From contig JAGTJL010000010.1 of assembly GCA_020746875.1 (NCBI GenBank), positions 434,001 through 498,000 of the forward strand: a stretch of 64,000 nucleotides of DNA, written 5' to 3'. The notes beneath the pieces were generated by a model. It worked only from the letters and a program-made list of their open reading frames with translations. It searched no databases and was not told the DNA's origin. A program made the position numbers and the translations under genes. Shown one piece after another: positions 19,196 through 30,420 of the stretch; positions within the stretch are counted from its first letter, which is position 1; each line of letters starts with the position of its first letter. The stretch comes from Rhexocercosporidium sp. MPI-PUGE-AT-0058 (Eukaryota > Ascomycota > Leotiomycetes > Helotiales).

Positions 19196-20891
19196 ATGCC
19201 TCTAATCAACCTTTCAGTTGGAGGTGCGCTTCGCATCCTGACCATGGCATTGTCTATTCAAGCTTGTTCGGCTATCTCTTCCCTTAAAATTGACACCACT
19301 GTTAGGACTGTTTATAGCTTGGTGAATAGAACGCATCCCGACGTAGCCCAATTTCTCGGTATACCATTCGCAGAACCTCCAGTCGGTGACCGTCGATGGA
19401 TGCAATCGGTGGCGAAATCACCTGTGGAGAAAATCGATGCTACTTCCTTCAGCCCATCCTATCCGCATCAATCCCATCCACGTACGAAATTGATGCACGA
19501 GACTTCTTGATCTCTGGTCCAACTTCTGAGGATTGCCTGACGCTCAGTATTTAGGCGCCTTTCACAGCTGCCAACAATTGCAGCGAGAAATTACTGGTTA
19601 TAGTCTGGATATATGGAAGTGGGCAACTCACAGGCGGCGCTTAGATTGAGTATCAGATTCCTACTCCATGGGTTCAGAGAAGTCAAGAACACATTGTGGT
19701 CCAAGTCAAGTAAGAGTAACCATCATTGACAGCGAACTTCAGAATTGACAGTTAAATAGCTATCGCCTCAACATTTTTGGCAATCCACATGCTGCTGGAA
19801 TCAACGAAACGCTGAATCTCGGTCTTCTAGACCAACGTCTTGCTTTGGAATAGGTTCGATCCAACATCGCCAATTTTGGAGGTGATACCTCCAAAATCAC
19901 CATGTGGGGTCAGTCTGCTGGAGCCAGCTCCACAGACTATTGCAACTACGCATACCCTGTGATCCTATAGTTTCTGGGATTCTTTTGGATTCTTCATCAG
20001 CAATTGGAAACGCTCCGAGTAGCGACCCTAGGGGATCCAACTTCGCGTTTCTCGCAGGTCAATTCGGATGTGGTAATATGAGTGATGGGGCGGAACTTGC
20101 TTGTATGAAGAACGTCAGTTTCATGGATATCGAGGCTTTCTTGAAATCCTATCAAGACAACGGTACCTCGCCTAGTATAAATTTCACGCCTGTAGTCGAC
20201 AACGTGACGAGGTTCGCAAACTACACCGCTAGGGCGTTGGCTGGGAACTTCTCCAAAGTGGTTTGTTTGTTCGCGACTGCTTTGACGAAGCTGCTAACAA
20301 ATTTCCAAGCCTGCAATTCATGGAACCAACAACAATGAGGGCTCTTCTCTTCTCTGACAGAATGGGTCAAGAACGGAACGACGTACAACGAAACTGCAGC
20401 GAATGCCAACACGGTCCAGCGAGCATATTGGGCTCAACAGAGCACCAAGTATGTCCAACTTCTATTACCTGCTTGCTTTTCTAACATGGGAACAGAATCC
20501 GATATGCAGCAAACGCGACAACGTTCCGATACTACTATACCGGCAACTTTCCAACATCTCCCCTCGCCCTTGGCAAGGCGCATATCACTCATCTGAGCTC
20601 CCTCTGATTTTTGGGACCCACGATATCGCTTACTCGGAATCCACACCATTCGAGTTCGCCGTCTCGCATCGTATGCAAGATCTCTGGCTTGCATTTATGA
20701 AAGATCCCGTCAATGGATTGCCCAGTCAGGGGTGGGAGGCGTACAAACCTGAAGGAAATGGTATTGAATTTGCTTGGGATAATCAAGTCACTCAAACTAT
20801 TGCTTTGAGTGGGTTTGATGACCTTTGTAATGGGACCACGCCGATTCGAGGTGCGGTTCCGCCGGATCATGTTGGATTAGATTGCTTGTGA
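19196..20891 (+). pseudogene. Type-B carboxylesterase pseudogene
   Basis: This is the remains of a secreted alpha/beta-hydrolase of the carboxylesterase type-B (cholinesterase-like) family. Visible parts in order: a hydrophobic N-terminus, AQFLGIPFAEPPVGDRRW, SEDCLTLSI, a region ending GSGQLTGGA, NYRLNIFGNPHAAG, the nucleophile elbow WGQSAGASS, DPIVSGILLDSSSA, PAIHGTNNNEG and, near the end, SPRPWQGAYHSSELPLIFG. At least three in-frame stops occur (near 19553, 19647 and 19851), each explained by one C-to-T or G-to-A change from Gln or Trp codons. Frame breaks lie near 19958 and 20555. Two or three normal introns can still be recognised. The pattern fits RIP-like damage followed by drift. Confidence 0.88.
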
Positions 20892-21961
20892 TGAGGAAGA
20901 TCTTAGGCGCCAATACATTGTGGTTGACGATTAGTAATGAGAAACACGCTGTCTAGCCAGGATTCGAACTTCTTTATGACTTTTGTGGCCTCCGTTTTCG
21001 GAGTCAATCTTGTTAGATTTTGTGGACAATACAGCTTTTTCGGGACTTGTGCTCGCCACTTCTAATCCCAGAAAGTGATCCAGTCGCGCGCCACAAAGAT
21101 GATCAGGAGATCTATCACCAGACAATGATTGTTGAGGAGTTGTAATATTTGACGGTTGAGACATACCATATGAGTAGATTGGGTGCCGGAGGGCGAAAAT
21201 ATTTGCCTGTTGACATCAATCACGACGACGAGCGGGTCCAGTGACAGGAGGCTCATCTAAACGGAGGCTCTCTGCTCGATATCGTTGTATTAGACTATCA
21301 AACAACCAAAACACAGTCGAATTTGACGATCGTTGAGATAGAATCATTCAGGTCATTCTTTTCAGCAAAACGTTGGACGTCATATCGTCAGCGTTGTAGT
21401 TAGACGCAGGTACCAGGATAGATGATGATAGAGAATTTATACATGTTCAGAATTACCCGACCTTATGCCCTCTATCTAGCCAAATAGTAGCTTTCTCCTC
21501 GTTCCAGTGGCGCATACTGTGGTTCACAGTTTGTCAGGTCAATCTGGTTCAGTGGATCGATTGGGGAATCTAACGCCATATTCGCAAACGGTACACGCCC
21601 AAAACGCATACGATATACGCCTAATCCGCCTCTTCAAAAATCCTCGAGGAATTTCTACGAAGACACCTCATCTCACGATAGGCTGTCTTCCGACTTTTGC
21701 CTTTTTTTCCTGTTTCATTTATTTTATTTATTTTTTTGCCGGGCCGGATTAAGGGGCTAATTATTTTTTAATAGTGCATGTTGACATTTAAGCGAAGCGA
21801 TGGTCTCGCGACGAGCATATTCTACGAGGCTGGCATACGCAGCCAGACGGTCCGCGAATTCAGCAAATTACCCACAGGCATCTATGCAATTCTTGCGCAT
21901 CAGGATGCAGTTCTACTTGGATTTCAGTCGCTTGGTCCCAAAGCTGGGCATAAGTCGCTCG
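20892..21961. other. Intergenic region, no gene seen
   Basis: About 1.07 kb between the esterase relic and the Tc1/mariner element. A T-rich stretch (about 21700-21775) is the only compositional feature. I see no coding evidence. Confidence 0.5.
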
Positions 21962-23340
21962 TACAGTCACGCGACATAAATTTCCGGACGCACGGCTATA
22001 TAGCGTGTCTTTGCGTCGCGTCTTGAACTTACACCTTTATTAATTCTACACAAAATGTCACAACCACGTATTCTTTTACAGCTTATTTCGGGAAATCTCA
22101 GACGTCTTCACAATCTCTCCCCTACTCAGCGAGCTCAGTTAGTAGGGGCTCGACGTATGGGCTCTAGTGTACAAGCTATCGCCACCACTTTTAAGCTCCC
22201 TAAATCGACGGTCCAGGACGCGACTTATATCGATCGAGCAGCAATTAAATTCAAAGATTTTCCTCGATCCGGTACGCCAAAGACTTATACACATGTCGAT
22301 TATCGAAATATCCTTCGCTTTGTTCGTGTCAACCCAAAGGCAACCTATCGAGCTATTAAAGTACACATCGGGAAGGATATTAGCTCTCGACAGGTCTTTC
22401 GGTTCTTGAATACTCACGGAATCACTAATTAGAGAGCTAAGAGAAGACCGTTTCTAACAGACGCAGTAGCAGCTAAAAGGCTTACTTAGTGCGTAGCTCG
22501 AAGAAGTTGGACGGCGGAAGAATGGGGATTAATCATGTGAAGTGACGAGTGCTCAGTCGAGCGGGGGCGGGGTAAGAGTTAGGAATGGTGCTTTCGGACT
22601 CCCGAGCAGAAGTGGGATCGAGAGATGATTTAAACTTATAAATCATCGAGAGATCTATCGGTCATAGTTTAGGGAGCCTTTTAGGATAATAGGAGGTCTG
22701 ATTTATACGTTCTTAATTGAGATTTCGAGTCAAAAAAGCATAAGTATTCAGTAAACTCTTACCTTAAAGTGCTTAAGGCACAAGTTGCCCCGGACTTTAA
22801 AATGCTTAATAATCCGGGCTATATATTCATGTAGGATAACGCCTCGATTTATACTGCCCATAAGGTTCGAGATTGGTTCATCGAATAGGGTATTATAACT
22901 ATCGATTGGCCCCCTTACTCGCCAGATCTCAATCCGATCGAACACATTTAGTGGGTACTCAAAAAACTACTCGAAGAGCACTACCCAGACTTAAATAGCA
23001 AAGGCGAAAATGATATCGAAGCAATGGAGGAGGCCCTAAAAGAGTGTTAGACTATGATTCCGAAGGAGACCTTTAATACTTTGCATCAGAGCATACCTAG
23101 TCAAATTGCGGCGTGCATTAAGGCTAGGGGATGGCATACGAAATATTAAGGTATTTTGATTATTTAGAAAGAAAGCTAAAAAGCGCATTTTGTTCTCTCT
23201 TTTTTTTTAATTTCAGCAAACTAATTTCTATAAGATTTGTACTTCAATTGATTGTTTAATTGCATAATTAAGAGGTGTTGCTAATAATAAAGTAAAACCT
23301 CGCTTAAGGCGTGTCCGGAAACTTCTGTCCTAGTACTGTA
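21962..23340 (+). mobile_element. Tc1/mariner-type DNA transposon, mutated
   Basis: A roughly 1.38 kb element bounded by TA and imperfect inverted ends: the left end begins CAGTCACGCGACATAAATTT (21964 on) and the right end, read inwards, begins CAGTACTAGGACAGAAGTTT (23338 back), about 21 matches in 33. The transposase reads in one frame from 22055 to about 23148: helix-turn-helix N-terminus (LSPTQRAQLVGARRMG), SDECSVERG, DNASIYTAHKVRDW, DWPPYSPDLNPIEHI and a C-terminal helix. The last two blocks are diagnostic of the Tc1/mariner DDE fold. Many TAG/TAA codons break it, mostly where Trp or Gln is expected (for example before SDECS), which fits C-to-T/G-to-A damage. It is non-autonomous as it stands. 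Confidence 0.85.
22055..23148 (+). pseudogene. Tc1/mariner transposase pseudogene
   Basis: The transposase of the element at 21962-23340. Only the first 125 codons (22055-22432) are open; they carry the HTH DNA-binding region. The catalytic part continues in the same frame but with about a dozen stops. No frameshift is needed to follow the family motifs to the end, so damage is by substitution and not by insertion or deletion, as expected for RIP. Confidence 0.82.
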
Positions 23341-23761
23341 ATCTCTAGAATGCCAGTGAACGTTTAATGAATCGTAGAACGGGTCTAGATGATGGCTAGG
23401 TACTCCATGGGTATCCTGAGATTTTTTGCTACCTAAGATAAACTGGGAACTCATCTGGTCCGATGAGGGAGAGATTCGAAGAACGCGGCTGGGAGGTAAA
23501 CATGCCCGTTCAAGGCTATGTGCCACGGGGTGTTCTTTGGGAGACCTGGCACTTTGAATACCACAATCTTATATCGAACTTACAGCCAAAGATGCTCTTT
23601 CTAAAAGGTAACTTGACGATCCACATCTTTTGGGGTTGGTGAATATCGAGTCGACTTGAGGGAGGGTGAAGAAGCTCGCGTAAATTGCCAGATCTGGGAG
23701 TGCCGCCCCACTATTTTCTAAACAAAAGGGTGCAAATCTTGCTCGATCAACAGCGAAAAAA
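23341..23761. other. Short intergenic region
   Basis: About 420 bases between the mariner end and the first 2EXR gene. No gene or RNA is recognised. Confidence 0.5.
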
Positions 23762-24605
23762 ATGCTCGACCCACTGACTTCCACAAATCAAATCGAGGAG
23801 AAATTATGGCTGGATCAACTCCAAGCGAGACACCACGTATGGCAGTTGAAACAAATCTGAACGGTAAGCCTTCCATCATTGTTCCCGGTCTTGCACATTT
23901 AAAGCTGAGAATTCTAGATAGCACTGAAGCCACGAACAGTAGCGATGGCAGTCTCGTTGCCTGGAATCTTCCCATGACATTGAACCCTCGTCCATCGCCA
24001 CCATTACAGCATCGACCGAGCGCTCATTCACACTCTTCCCCAAATTACCACCACAGCTCCGTCACCATACTTTCAGTATGAATCTCCCAGAAAGACGCCT
24101 CAAGTTTGTTGAGATCCGACCAGATGATTTCATGTTTGCCTGGGATTCAAAGTCCCAGCAGTGGGTCATTAATCTCCCTTTCCAACCACTACTCCACGTC
24201 GACCAAGACAGCCGATACGAGTGCGTGAAGTACTTTGCCATCATGCGACCACAGGAGCAGCACCACAATTGCGTCTATAAATCTGTATTGGTCTTTCGAT
24301 ATCGAACCGACCCCAACGTCTCAGCGAGATTGAAGCCATTCATTGGGTGGTTGAACCACCGCATTGGTGAAAGACAGAGCAGCTTCAAGCATTTGGTTTT
24401 TGAAGAGGGAAAACGCGAGGTCGAAGCTCTACCTGGATTACTTGATAGCTGCTCTGCTCAGCAGAGATTCTTGGAGGTTAACTGGAGATACTTGAGAGGA
24501 CTGGAGAGCTTCAATGTCGCTTATCGTAGCGATAACATCGGAGAAATCAAGGCTTCAAGGAGGATGCAAACACTGATGAATATTGGAAAAGGCAGGCGCG
24601 GATGA
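23762..24605 (+). CDS. 2EXR-domain protein (5' exon uncertain)
   Basis: A fungal 2EXR-domain protein of unknown function. The signature block FTLFPKLPPQLRHHTFSMNL begins at 24027 and the frame is open from 23943 to the stop at 24603-24605, with HVDQDSRYECVKYF as the second family block. There is no ATG in this frame before the signature, so an upstream exon is needed. One phase-consistent option is an ATG at 23762 with exon 23762-23836 spliced to 23943 (GT...TAG), giving about 246 residues. Another is an exon beginning at 23806 (MAGSTPSE...), which needs a different junction. Both are inference. The signature itself is clear. Confidence 0.55.
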
Positions 24606-24847
24606 TTCTTGTCCTCAGTTTCGTTCCCAACATCCGCCAACTGGAACCCCAAGACTCACGTTAATTTTGGGAGCTTCATGTTCTAAGTTCGAGTTACTCT
24701 TGGACTCACAGGAATGGTCGGTAATGAGAAGTTTATGAATTCCGAGGGCATCTCATAGACCGGCGTACTTGGTATCGCACCACCTGCTCCTAACTCTTCG
24801 CAATCTGTCAGGTTCGAAAATCAAGTCATACCTTGATACTGGTTACA

Positions 24848-25140
24848 TTCACGCTCTTCCCCAAGCTCCCAGCCCAGTTGGGTCTTCATGATTGTAGGAA
24901 GCATACCCGGAGCCTCTTTTAATCGAAATATGTATCGGATCGAATCAGCCTATCCATACGGTTGGTGGGCAGACTGCTTTATTGCCATGTTCGCTTCAGT
25001 TCTCAGTCTGCCGCGAGTCTCGCGTCGAGATCTGGAAGACCCACCAATTTCAAGGGAATTTCCTAGGTCACCGCCCAATTCAATTCGACGGTGCAAAAGG
25101 CAGACTCGTTTCCGCCGAGAGCAGTTCATTGATAGAACAT
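24848..25140 (+). pseudogene. Decayed 2EXR-domain gene fragment
   Basis: A second 2EXR block (FTLFPKLPAQLG) lies about 240 bases after the first gene on the same strand. The continuation is found in other frames: MIVGSIPGASFNRNMYRIES, then SVCRESRVEIWKTHQF, which matches the second EXR family block. At least two frame breaks separate them, and the last frame stops near 25140. This looks like a tandem duplicate of the neighbouring gene that has decayed. Confidence 0.6.
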
Positions 25141-25205
25141 ATTTGAATCAAGGGACGCAACAAACTCCCCGGGCAGTGGTGACCAGTATTCGATCTACAG
25201 TTTGT

Positions 25206-25225
25206 GGGGGGGGGGGGGGGGGGGG
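25206..25225. repeat. Poly-G tract
   Basis: An uninterrupted run of about 20 guanines. Such runs are replication-slippage prone, may form G-quadruplexes and are often mis-sized in assemblies. Confidence 0.9.
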
Positions 25226-25639
25226 TCCTTGGGATGTTTTTCCATGGCCGTATTCGCAGTTGAAGATGTTTTCATTCAGGATATTTTCCGCTCTCACAAA
25301 GTTAGAAAAGGCCTCACGAACATGTCTGGACTCCGAAAGATTCAGACTGCAGAACACCTTGCTTGGTATCTGCAGCTCAGAATAGTTGCAGGTCCTGTCG
25401 AGATTAACGACAGTGAGGTATATCGGCAGAAGAAATTTTACATGAATAAGGGAATACAAGCCGTGCTTAGAGGACGGGCAGAGAATGATGATACAATCAA
25501 GGAAGTTCAAGGCAACGGTAGAAACAGCAAGTCCAAGGTAGAGGTTACCATAGGGAAATATCATATGCACATTGGCGTTGTAAATTTAGTATTTAGGTGC
25601 TCTCTGGAGCTTTTTCGAAGGATGCATCAAGTCAACCAT

Positions 25640-25661
25640 GCTCTCTCTCTCTCTCTCTCTC
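25640..25661. repeat. (CT)n microsatellite
   Basis: About eleven CT units in a row. Confidence 0.9.
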
Positions 25662-26455
25662 TCAATCAAATTCTCACAATTGCTCTCTCCTGATTTAAAA
25701 AAAGACAAAAGTTCGATCTTTACATCAATACTGCTGCAAGTAACAAGCTGTAGTCCAACACAAAATCACCAAACCGCGGTGCTACATTAGTGTATCTCAA
25801 AACATTGTTTTATTAACGCTCATATCATATAAAATATCTCCATATACAGATTGGTGCTTTTGAAACATATACAACAACTATACGAAACATGAAACTTTCA
25901 TTTCTCCATCTCAACCCCCTCATTACTTCCCACGTAACAAAGAATCGTTGATTGGTTTTGTCAAGGATCAGAGCGCGTGAAGCATCTTCCTGGTTATGAG
26001 GAGCCAAGGTAGGTACGAGGATTGAGAGATAAGCTTGGAAATGTGACATTCGGTCTTCTGAAAAGGTGAAAGAGCAGGGGATCTCGAATAGTCTAATAAA
26101 GAAGATTGAGATGATTCTCACTGCTCGCAAGACGGGAATATGTTTCTCGCAAAGATTAGATGTCCGAGAGAATGCTAGCCTACTGCGTGTCATATCTTAT
26201 TTCTTCGTAGGTACGAAACCTTCGCTTTCTTTCATTTGTTGAATCGACACACAAGAAAGGAGTGTAGAACATTGGTATATTTGGTGAGAGCATGCCGTGG
26301 GCTCGTGGTTCTTCACTTGTACTTGCAGTACTATGCCAACAGAGATTTGTGAAGTGTTGTATGGTCCTGAGATTCAGAAATCACCTACGTACTGCTTTAC
26401 AAATTATGAAAGTATGAATCATGACATGAGCCACTCTATCTCGTTCCATTTCATC

Positions 26456-27328
26456 TTATCTCATTCGCCTAACATCACTTCTCCAAACCATCTGCCACTC
26501 TCCCAACGGTTCCTTCATAACCATCTCCACATACCTCGGCTTCACCGACTTCATCACCCTCCTCGCAACATTCGGATACGGGAATCGACAAGGAGATTTC
26601 CCCTCCCAACCATCGCCATCACCACCACCACCACCACCCTCACCCTCGCCATTACTACTGTCCAGCCCCCTTTTGCAATCGACTCCCAAACCCACATCCT
26701 CAAACCCCACCAACACATCCCCACTCTCCCAACACTCATCCTCCTCAAGCACCAACACCGCCGTCTCCAGCCCCCGAAACCCCACAACCTCCTCCCCCCT
26801 CCCGGCAAAAACGAGAAAGTGCTCCCAAAAAGCCTCATTCCCCGCCAAGAACCGCAGAGAGGCGTACATCTCCCCCAAGCCAGCCGCGTCGAACAGCACG
26901 GGGAAGATAAGCGAGATGTCGAAGGGGACATTGGGCGTCATGTAGATGTGGATGAAGAGGGTGTCGATCTCGTGATTGAACACGAGGCTTTCGTGGTGTC
27001 GGGAGATGCAGCGGGCGAAGGGCGTCGTGTACAAGTGCTGGAAGTGGGAGCGTGCTTCGCGGTTGATGTGGAGGAGGATGGGGGGAGTGGTGCTTCTGAT
27101 GCGCCATTTTGTTGTGGTGAGGGCTTGGCGGCTTGGAGGTTTGTGGGGGAATGTGTTTCTGGTGAGGTGGCTGAAGAGGGGTCGGATCTGGATTGTGTTT
27201 GGGAAGAAGGAGGGGGCGAGGTTCCAGATGTGTGTGCGGATTTCTGGAGGGAGGAGGGGAAATGAGTGGAAGGTTTGAGGTGCTGGTGCTGGTGCTGGTG
27301 GAGAGGAGGTTTGGGTGCTTGGTGGCAT
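26456..27328 (-). CDS. 2EXR-domain protein
   Basis: A single-exon 290-residue protein of the fungal 2EXR family, function unknown. After a Pro/Ala-rich start it has the first family block (FHSFPLLPPEIRTHIWNLA, about residues 20-38) and the second (ILLHINREARSHFQHLYTTP, about residues 84-103), then HEIDTLFIHIYM, which matches the conserved Asp-x-hydrophobic strand that follows. The C-terminal part contains a Glu/Gly-rich run and ends in a basic tail. The ATG at 27328 is the only one before the first block. High-GC, codon-biased sequence opens long shadow frames on the other strand, which I ignore. Confidence 0.85.
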   Translation of the reverse strand: MPPSTQTSSPPAPAPAPQTFHSFPLLPPEIRTHIWNLAPSFFPNTIQIRPLFSHLTRNTFPHKPPSRQALTTTKWRIRSTTPPILLHINREARSHFQHLYTTPFARCISRHHESLVFNHEIDTLFIHIYMTPNVPFDISLIFPVLFDAAGLGEMYASLRFLAGNEAFWEHFLVFAGRGEEVVGFRGLETAVLVLEEDECWESGDVLVGFEDVGLGVDCKRGLDSSNGEGEGGGGGGDGDGWEGKSPCRFPYPNVARRVMKSVKPRYVEMVMKEPLGEWQMVWRSDVRRMR

Positions 27329-28152
27329 GTTTGTTTAGTTTTCGCTAGGAGTATTGTTTATGGGTATACTGGTTAGTTGCGAGGAAGTTCTCGCTAGAAT
27401 ACCTCAGACTGTTTGGATGGTTTGGAAGCTTGATGTTATGCTGTATCTGAATTGCATGTTGTTGCCTGGAGATTCGCCTTGGAGATTATGGGAGGTCAAT
27501 TTCTCATCACGGTATCGTGCAAGCCAAGGGCTTGGATATGCAGGATCTTACTAATCAAGAACACAGAAATCTGATGTTGAAAGAGGAGGGACAACACGGA
27601 GATAAGAACAGTGAGAATATCATGCCCAGCCCAAATATAATAGAGGAGTGTATAAACATTTGAGATATCAAATTCTAGAGTACTACCGATCATCTACCAA
27701 GGCTCCATTGCAGAAGCTTTAAGACTCTTCTCGATACAACACAATACAACCTACCTTTACGACAGAGGCTGTTGTGGTGACAACTATATAAACACCTTGT
27801 GGAGGTGGTTTACGACCGTAGGCGCTGAAAGAAAGACAACATACATATGCCATCGACCCTCTCTCAAAAGCGAAGCCGGTACAGCTCAGCTGAGGCGGCA
27901 AACCAAATCTAACCGTCCTGTCTCATTTACAGGCCGCAACTCGATAACATTGACCCCCTCAACCCTATCATCTTGACTTGAGTAGAAGTCACGATCTAAT
28001 GCATCAGCTCGACTCACTGTCAGGAACCTTCTAAGCAGCCGGTGCACTATCCTTCACTAAAGAGAGATGACAAAATCCTGTGCTGTGACAGACCGTCGTA
28101 TTCGTGTTTAGTAAGTGACTCGACGGTCACTTGCAATGACAAGCTCTTCTGT
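27329..28152. other. Intergenic region next to the inverted-repeat island
   Basis: About 820 bases with no supportable gene. A perfect 8-bp inverted repeat (GACCGTCG at 28091-28098 and CGACGGTC at 28121-28128) lies just outside the left arm of the island. Confidence 0.5.
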
Positions 28153-28822
28153 AGGCTAACCGACATCCCTGCGAAGCGAAAGTCCCGTAGTATAACTTCA
28201 TATTTTACTTCATTACGAATAACTCCCCCTAATTTACTCTACTCTAATTACAGTGCTTAATATTAACACTTAATAGTTAAAATATTTAGTCTTTGTGTTC
28301 GTTTCCTCGGGAATCCATACAAAAGGCTCTTTATTTTTGTTTTCATTATTGCCCTACTTATACTTATTCTATGCCTCTTAAGATCTTACCACCTTTTTAA
28401 AAAGTTTGAAAGCTTAAAGCTCGAGTAATACTAAGTAAAGATAGCCTAATTAAGGTGCCCTTATTTTTTTTAGCTTCTTTTTAAGACTGGTGGAGTTACG
28501 TGCACGAGAAGTGGCAGGTCAGCGACCCACGAAATGCTGCTCGGTTATACTTTCCGTGTAAATATTAAGGCCTAAGGCTACAACTGGTTACAATTGGCAC
28601 AGGTGGTTCGCAAGATTAACCGACTGCCTTGGATCTTGTGGCTTTAAGCATAAAAGAAATACAAGCATAGCTCTGTTTGGCCTGAAGGTCTTTATGATAA
28701 TTTTGATTAATTACCTTCTTATGCTATGTTCGGAACATCGTCAACCATATCATTGACCCTTAGCCGCTCCGTCTGCCATCCAAGTAATGTTGTTTGAGAA
28801 GCCGAAGTATTTGGATGATTGA
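28153..28822. repeat. Left arm of large inverted repeat, with truncated NLR 3' end
   Basis: Read on the minus strand, this segment matches the 3' end of the NLR gene and its downstream region. Bases 28822 back to about 28735 match the NLR coding end (about 38990-39083), 28735 back to about 28560 match 39084-39257, and 28555 back to 28153 match 41092-41505. The right-hand counterpart is interrupted by a Fot1 element. Differences between arms are largely C/T and G/A, with the left arm the more A/T-rich, as if it took the mutations. No NLR sequence upstream of the last ~30 codons is present here. Confidence 0.85.
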
Positions 28823-28824
28823 TA

Positions 28825-28929
28825 ACGTACTTGTATAGTAAGCGGGTCATGCAAGTAAACGGGTCACTTGAAATCCTATACAAAATACGTCTGTGCACGA
28901 AAAATAACTTTTTATTTTATTAATAAAAA
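28825..28929 (+). repeat. Left 105-bp terminal inverted repeat
   Basis: Exact reverse complement of 35444-35548. Contains two direct copies of CGGGTCA about 17 bases apart, a possible transposase-binding repeat. Confidence 0.93.
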
Positions 28930-29128
28930 AACCTTTTAATTAAAAATTAAATAAAAAACCTTATTTAAATAATACATACCGGAGATATTAGACGCTAGTT
29001 TATTTTAATTAGTTATTCGCTTAAAATTACCCTTGTATTCATAAACTTTTTAAATTTTCTTTAATAAAATTAAAATTAAAATTAACTAACGCTTGAAATT
29101 AAAAATACAAACTATTTATATTATAATA

Positions 29129-29221
29129 TTACGAGGTCTTGTCCGCGACGGCCCTCCGCAAGCTCCGGGGTCACGGGACCTCGCTTCGCCACGGTCTAGA
29201 GCACTTCGCTACGGGCCGTAA
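29129..29221. other. GC-rich island inside the RIP desert
   Basis: About 90 bases of GC-rich sequence (begins TTACGAGGTCTTGTCCGCGA and ends CTACGGGCCGTAA) in an otherwise A/T-saturated interior. It keeps CpA sites, so it seems not to have suffered the surrounding mutation. Its ends TTACG/CGTAA are inverted, so it may be a small later insertion. Confidence 0.5.
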
Positions 29222-30295
29222 TAGTAGCAAATAATAATAATATAATAATATTAAGCAAATAATACTTATAAAGTCAACTTAATATATAAAATATAATACG
29301 CTAAAAATATATAAATAAGCTTTAATTTCCTTTTATAAAATTCTGTTTTCGTAAATAATATTAACGTTAAATAAGTTACGGCCTGTTTTAATTTGATTTC
29401 GAACTGTTTTCGATTTATAAAAGATATTAACGGTCCGTAAAATATCTACTTCAATTACTTTAACTTACGCCACCGGTGCTTCCGTTGCTCTAATAGCCTA
29501 AACCTACGCCGCCTCGCTAATTCTCCTTTCCCTCCCTTTTTAAATGTTTCTTTAGTAAGTTTTCCCTTCGATTTACAATTTGTAAAAAAGCTAATTAATG
29601 TCCGTAAGCCCCCCCCTCCCTCTTAACTTTACTCGCGCTATCTTCGCCTTCTATAGATTAGTTGCCGTCCGCGCCGCCGTATTACGTCCGAGCCGCACTT
29701 TTTCTAATAGTCGCTTTTCTAACTTAAAGGCGTAATTTATCTAAATTAATAAGTTTCCTTTCCTTAAATCGATTACGGACTTCTTTTCGTTTATTACGAA
29801 TGATTATTAATGTATAAATATATTAATTAATCTATAGCTAAGCAAGTTGTACTTTTAAGTTATAAATATTATTAAAAAGGTGCGGGGCTTTAAACGCTTT
29901 ACGTTTAAAATCCTCGTTTTTTAAGGAAGTCGTATAGAAACTATTATTATAATAATAAAAGTACTTGCTATTTCTTTTATAAATTATATAACTTTTTTTT
30001 AGCCTTTTTTAAATTATAATTAATATTTCCGGATCCGTAGGTCGGGCTATTAGTCCCTCCTCCCGCTGCCGCCGCCGCCGCCATTGTTATTATTGCTATT
30101 AGTCCCTTTTTTACTTCGGTAAGTCGCTCCCGTCGTCGTAATAATTTTATAAAGGTCGCTTTTTTAGTAAAGCGTCTTCGATCCGGTAAGTAATATATTT
30201 TCGTACGTAAATTTAAAGATTTTCGGACCGTAATTAATCGTTTTTTAGTCCGCCGGCCCGCCGCCGCACTCCCTTTTAAAGGGCACGCCGTTTCG

Positions 30296-30420
30296 CTGAG
30301 CTTTATAGAGAGCTAGCGGCTCTTTACGAAGAGGAGGCGGAGGTACTAAAGGATGAGGAGGAGGAGGATATCTAGGCGGTTCTAGAGTCCTCGCGAGCAG
30401 GAAGTCTTAAGTTATAAATC
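30296..30420 (+). pseudogene. Remnant of an acidic coding region inside the 6.7 kb element
   Basis: On the plus strand one frame reads ELYRELAALYEEEAEVLK followed by a Glu-rich run, one TAG, then AVLESSRAGSL. Codon-like spacing and the acidic helix suggest the end of a former gene of the element that survived because it had few CpA/TpG sites. I do not recognise the family. Confidence 0.35.

Larger units (their letters stand above)
25141..26455. other. Intergenic region with simple repeats
   Basis: About 1.3 kb between the 2EXR relic and the next 2EXR gene on the opposite strand. It contains a 20-base G run (25206-25225) and a CT microsatellite (about 25640-25661). No supportable gene. Confidence 0.5.

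Noticed and set aside
26297..27265. Long plus-strand ORF opposite the 2EXR gene
   Set aside because: Low-complexity His/Thr/Pro-rich reading that is the shadow of the GC-rich 2EXR gene on the other strand.
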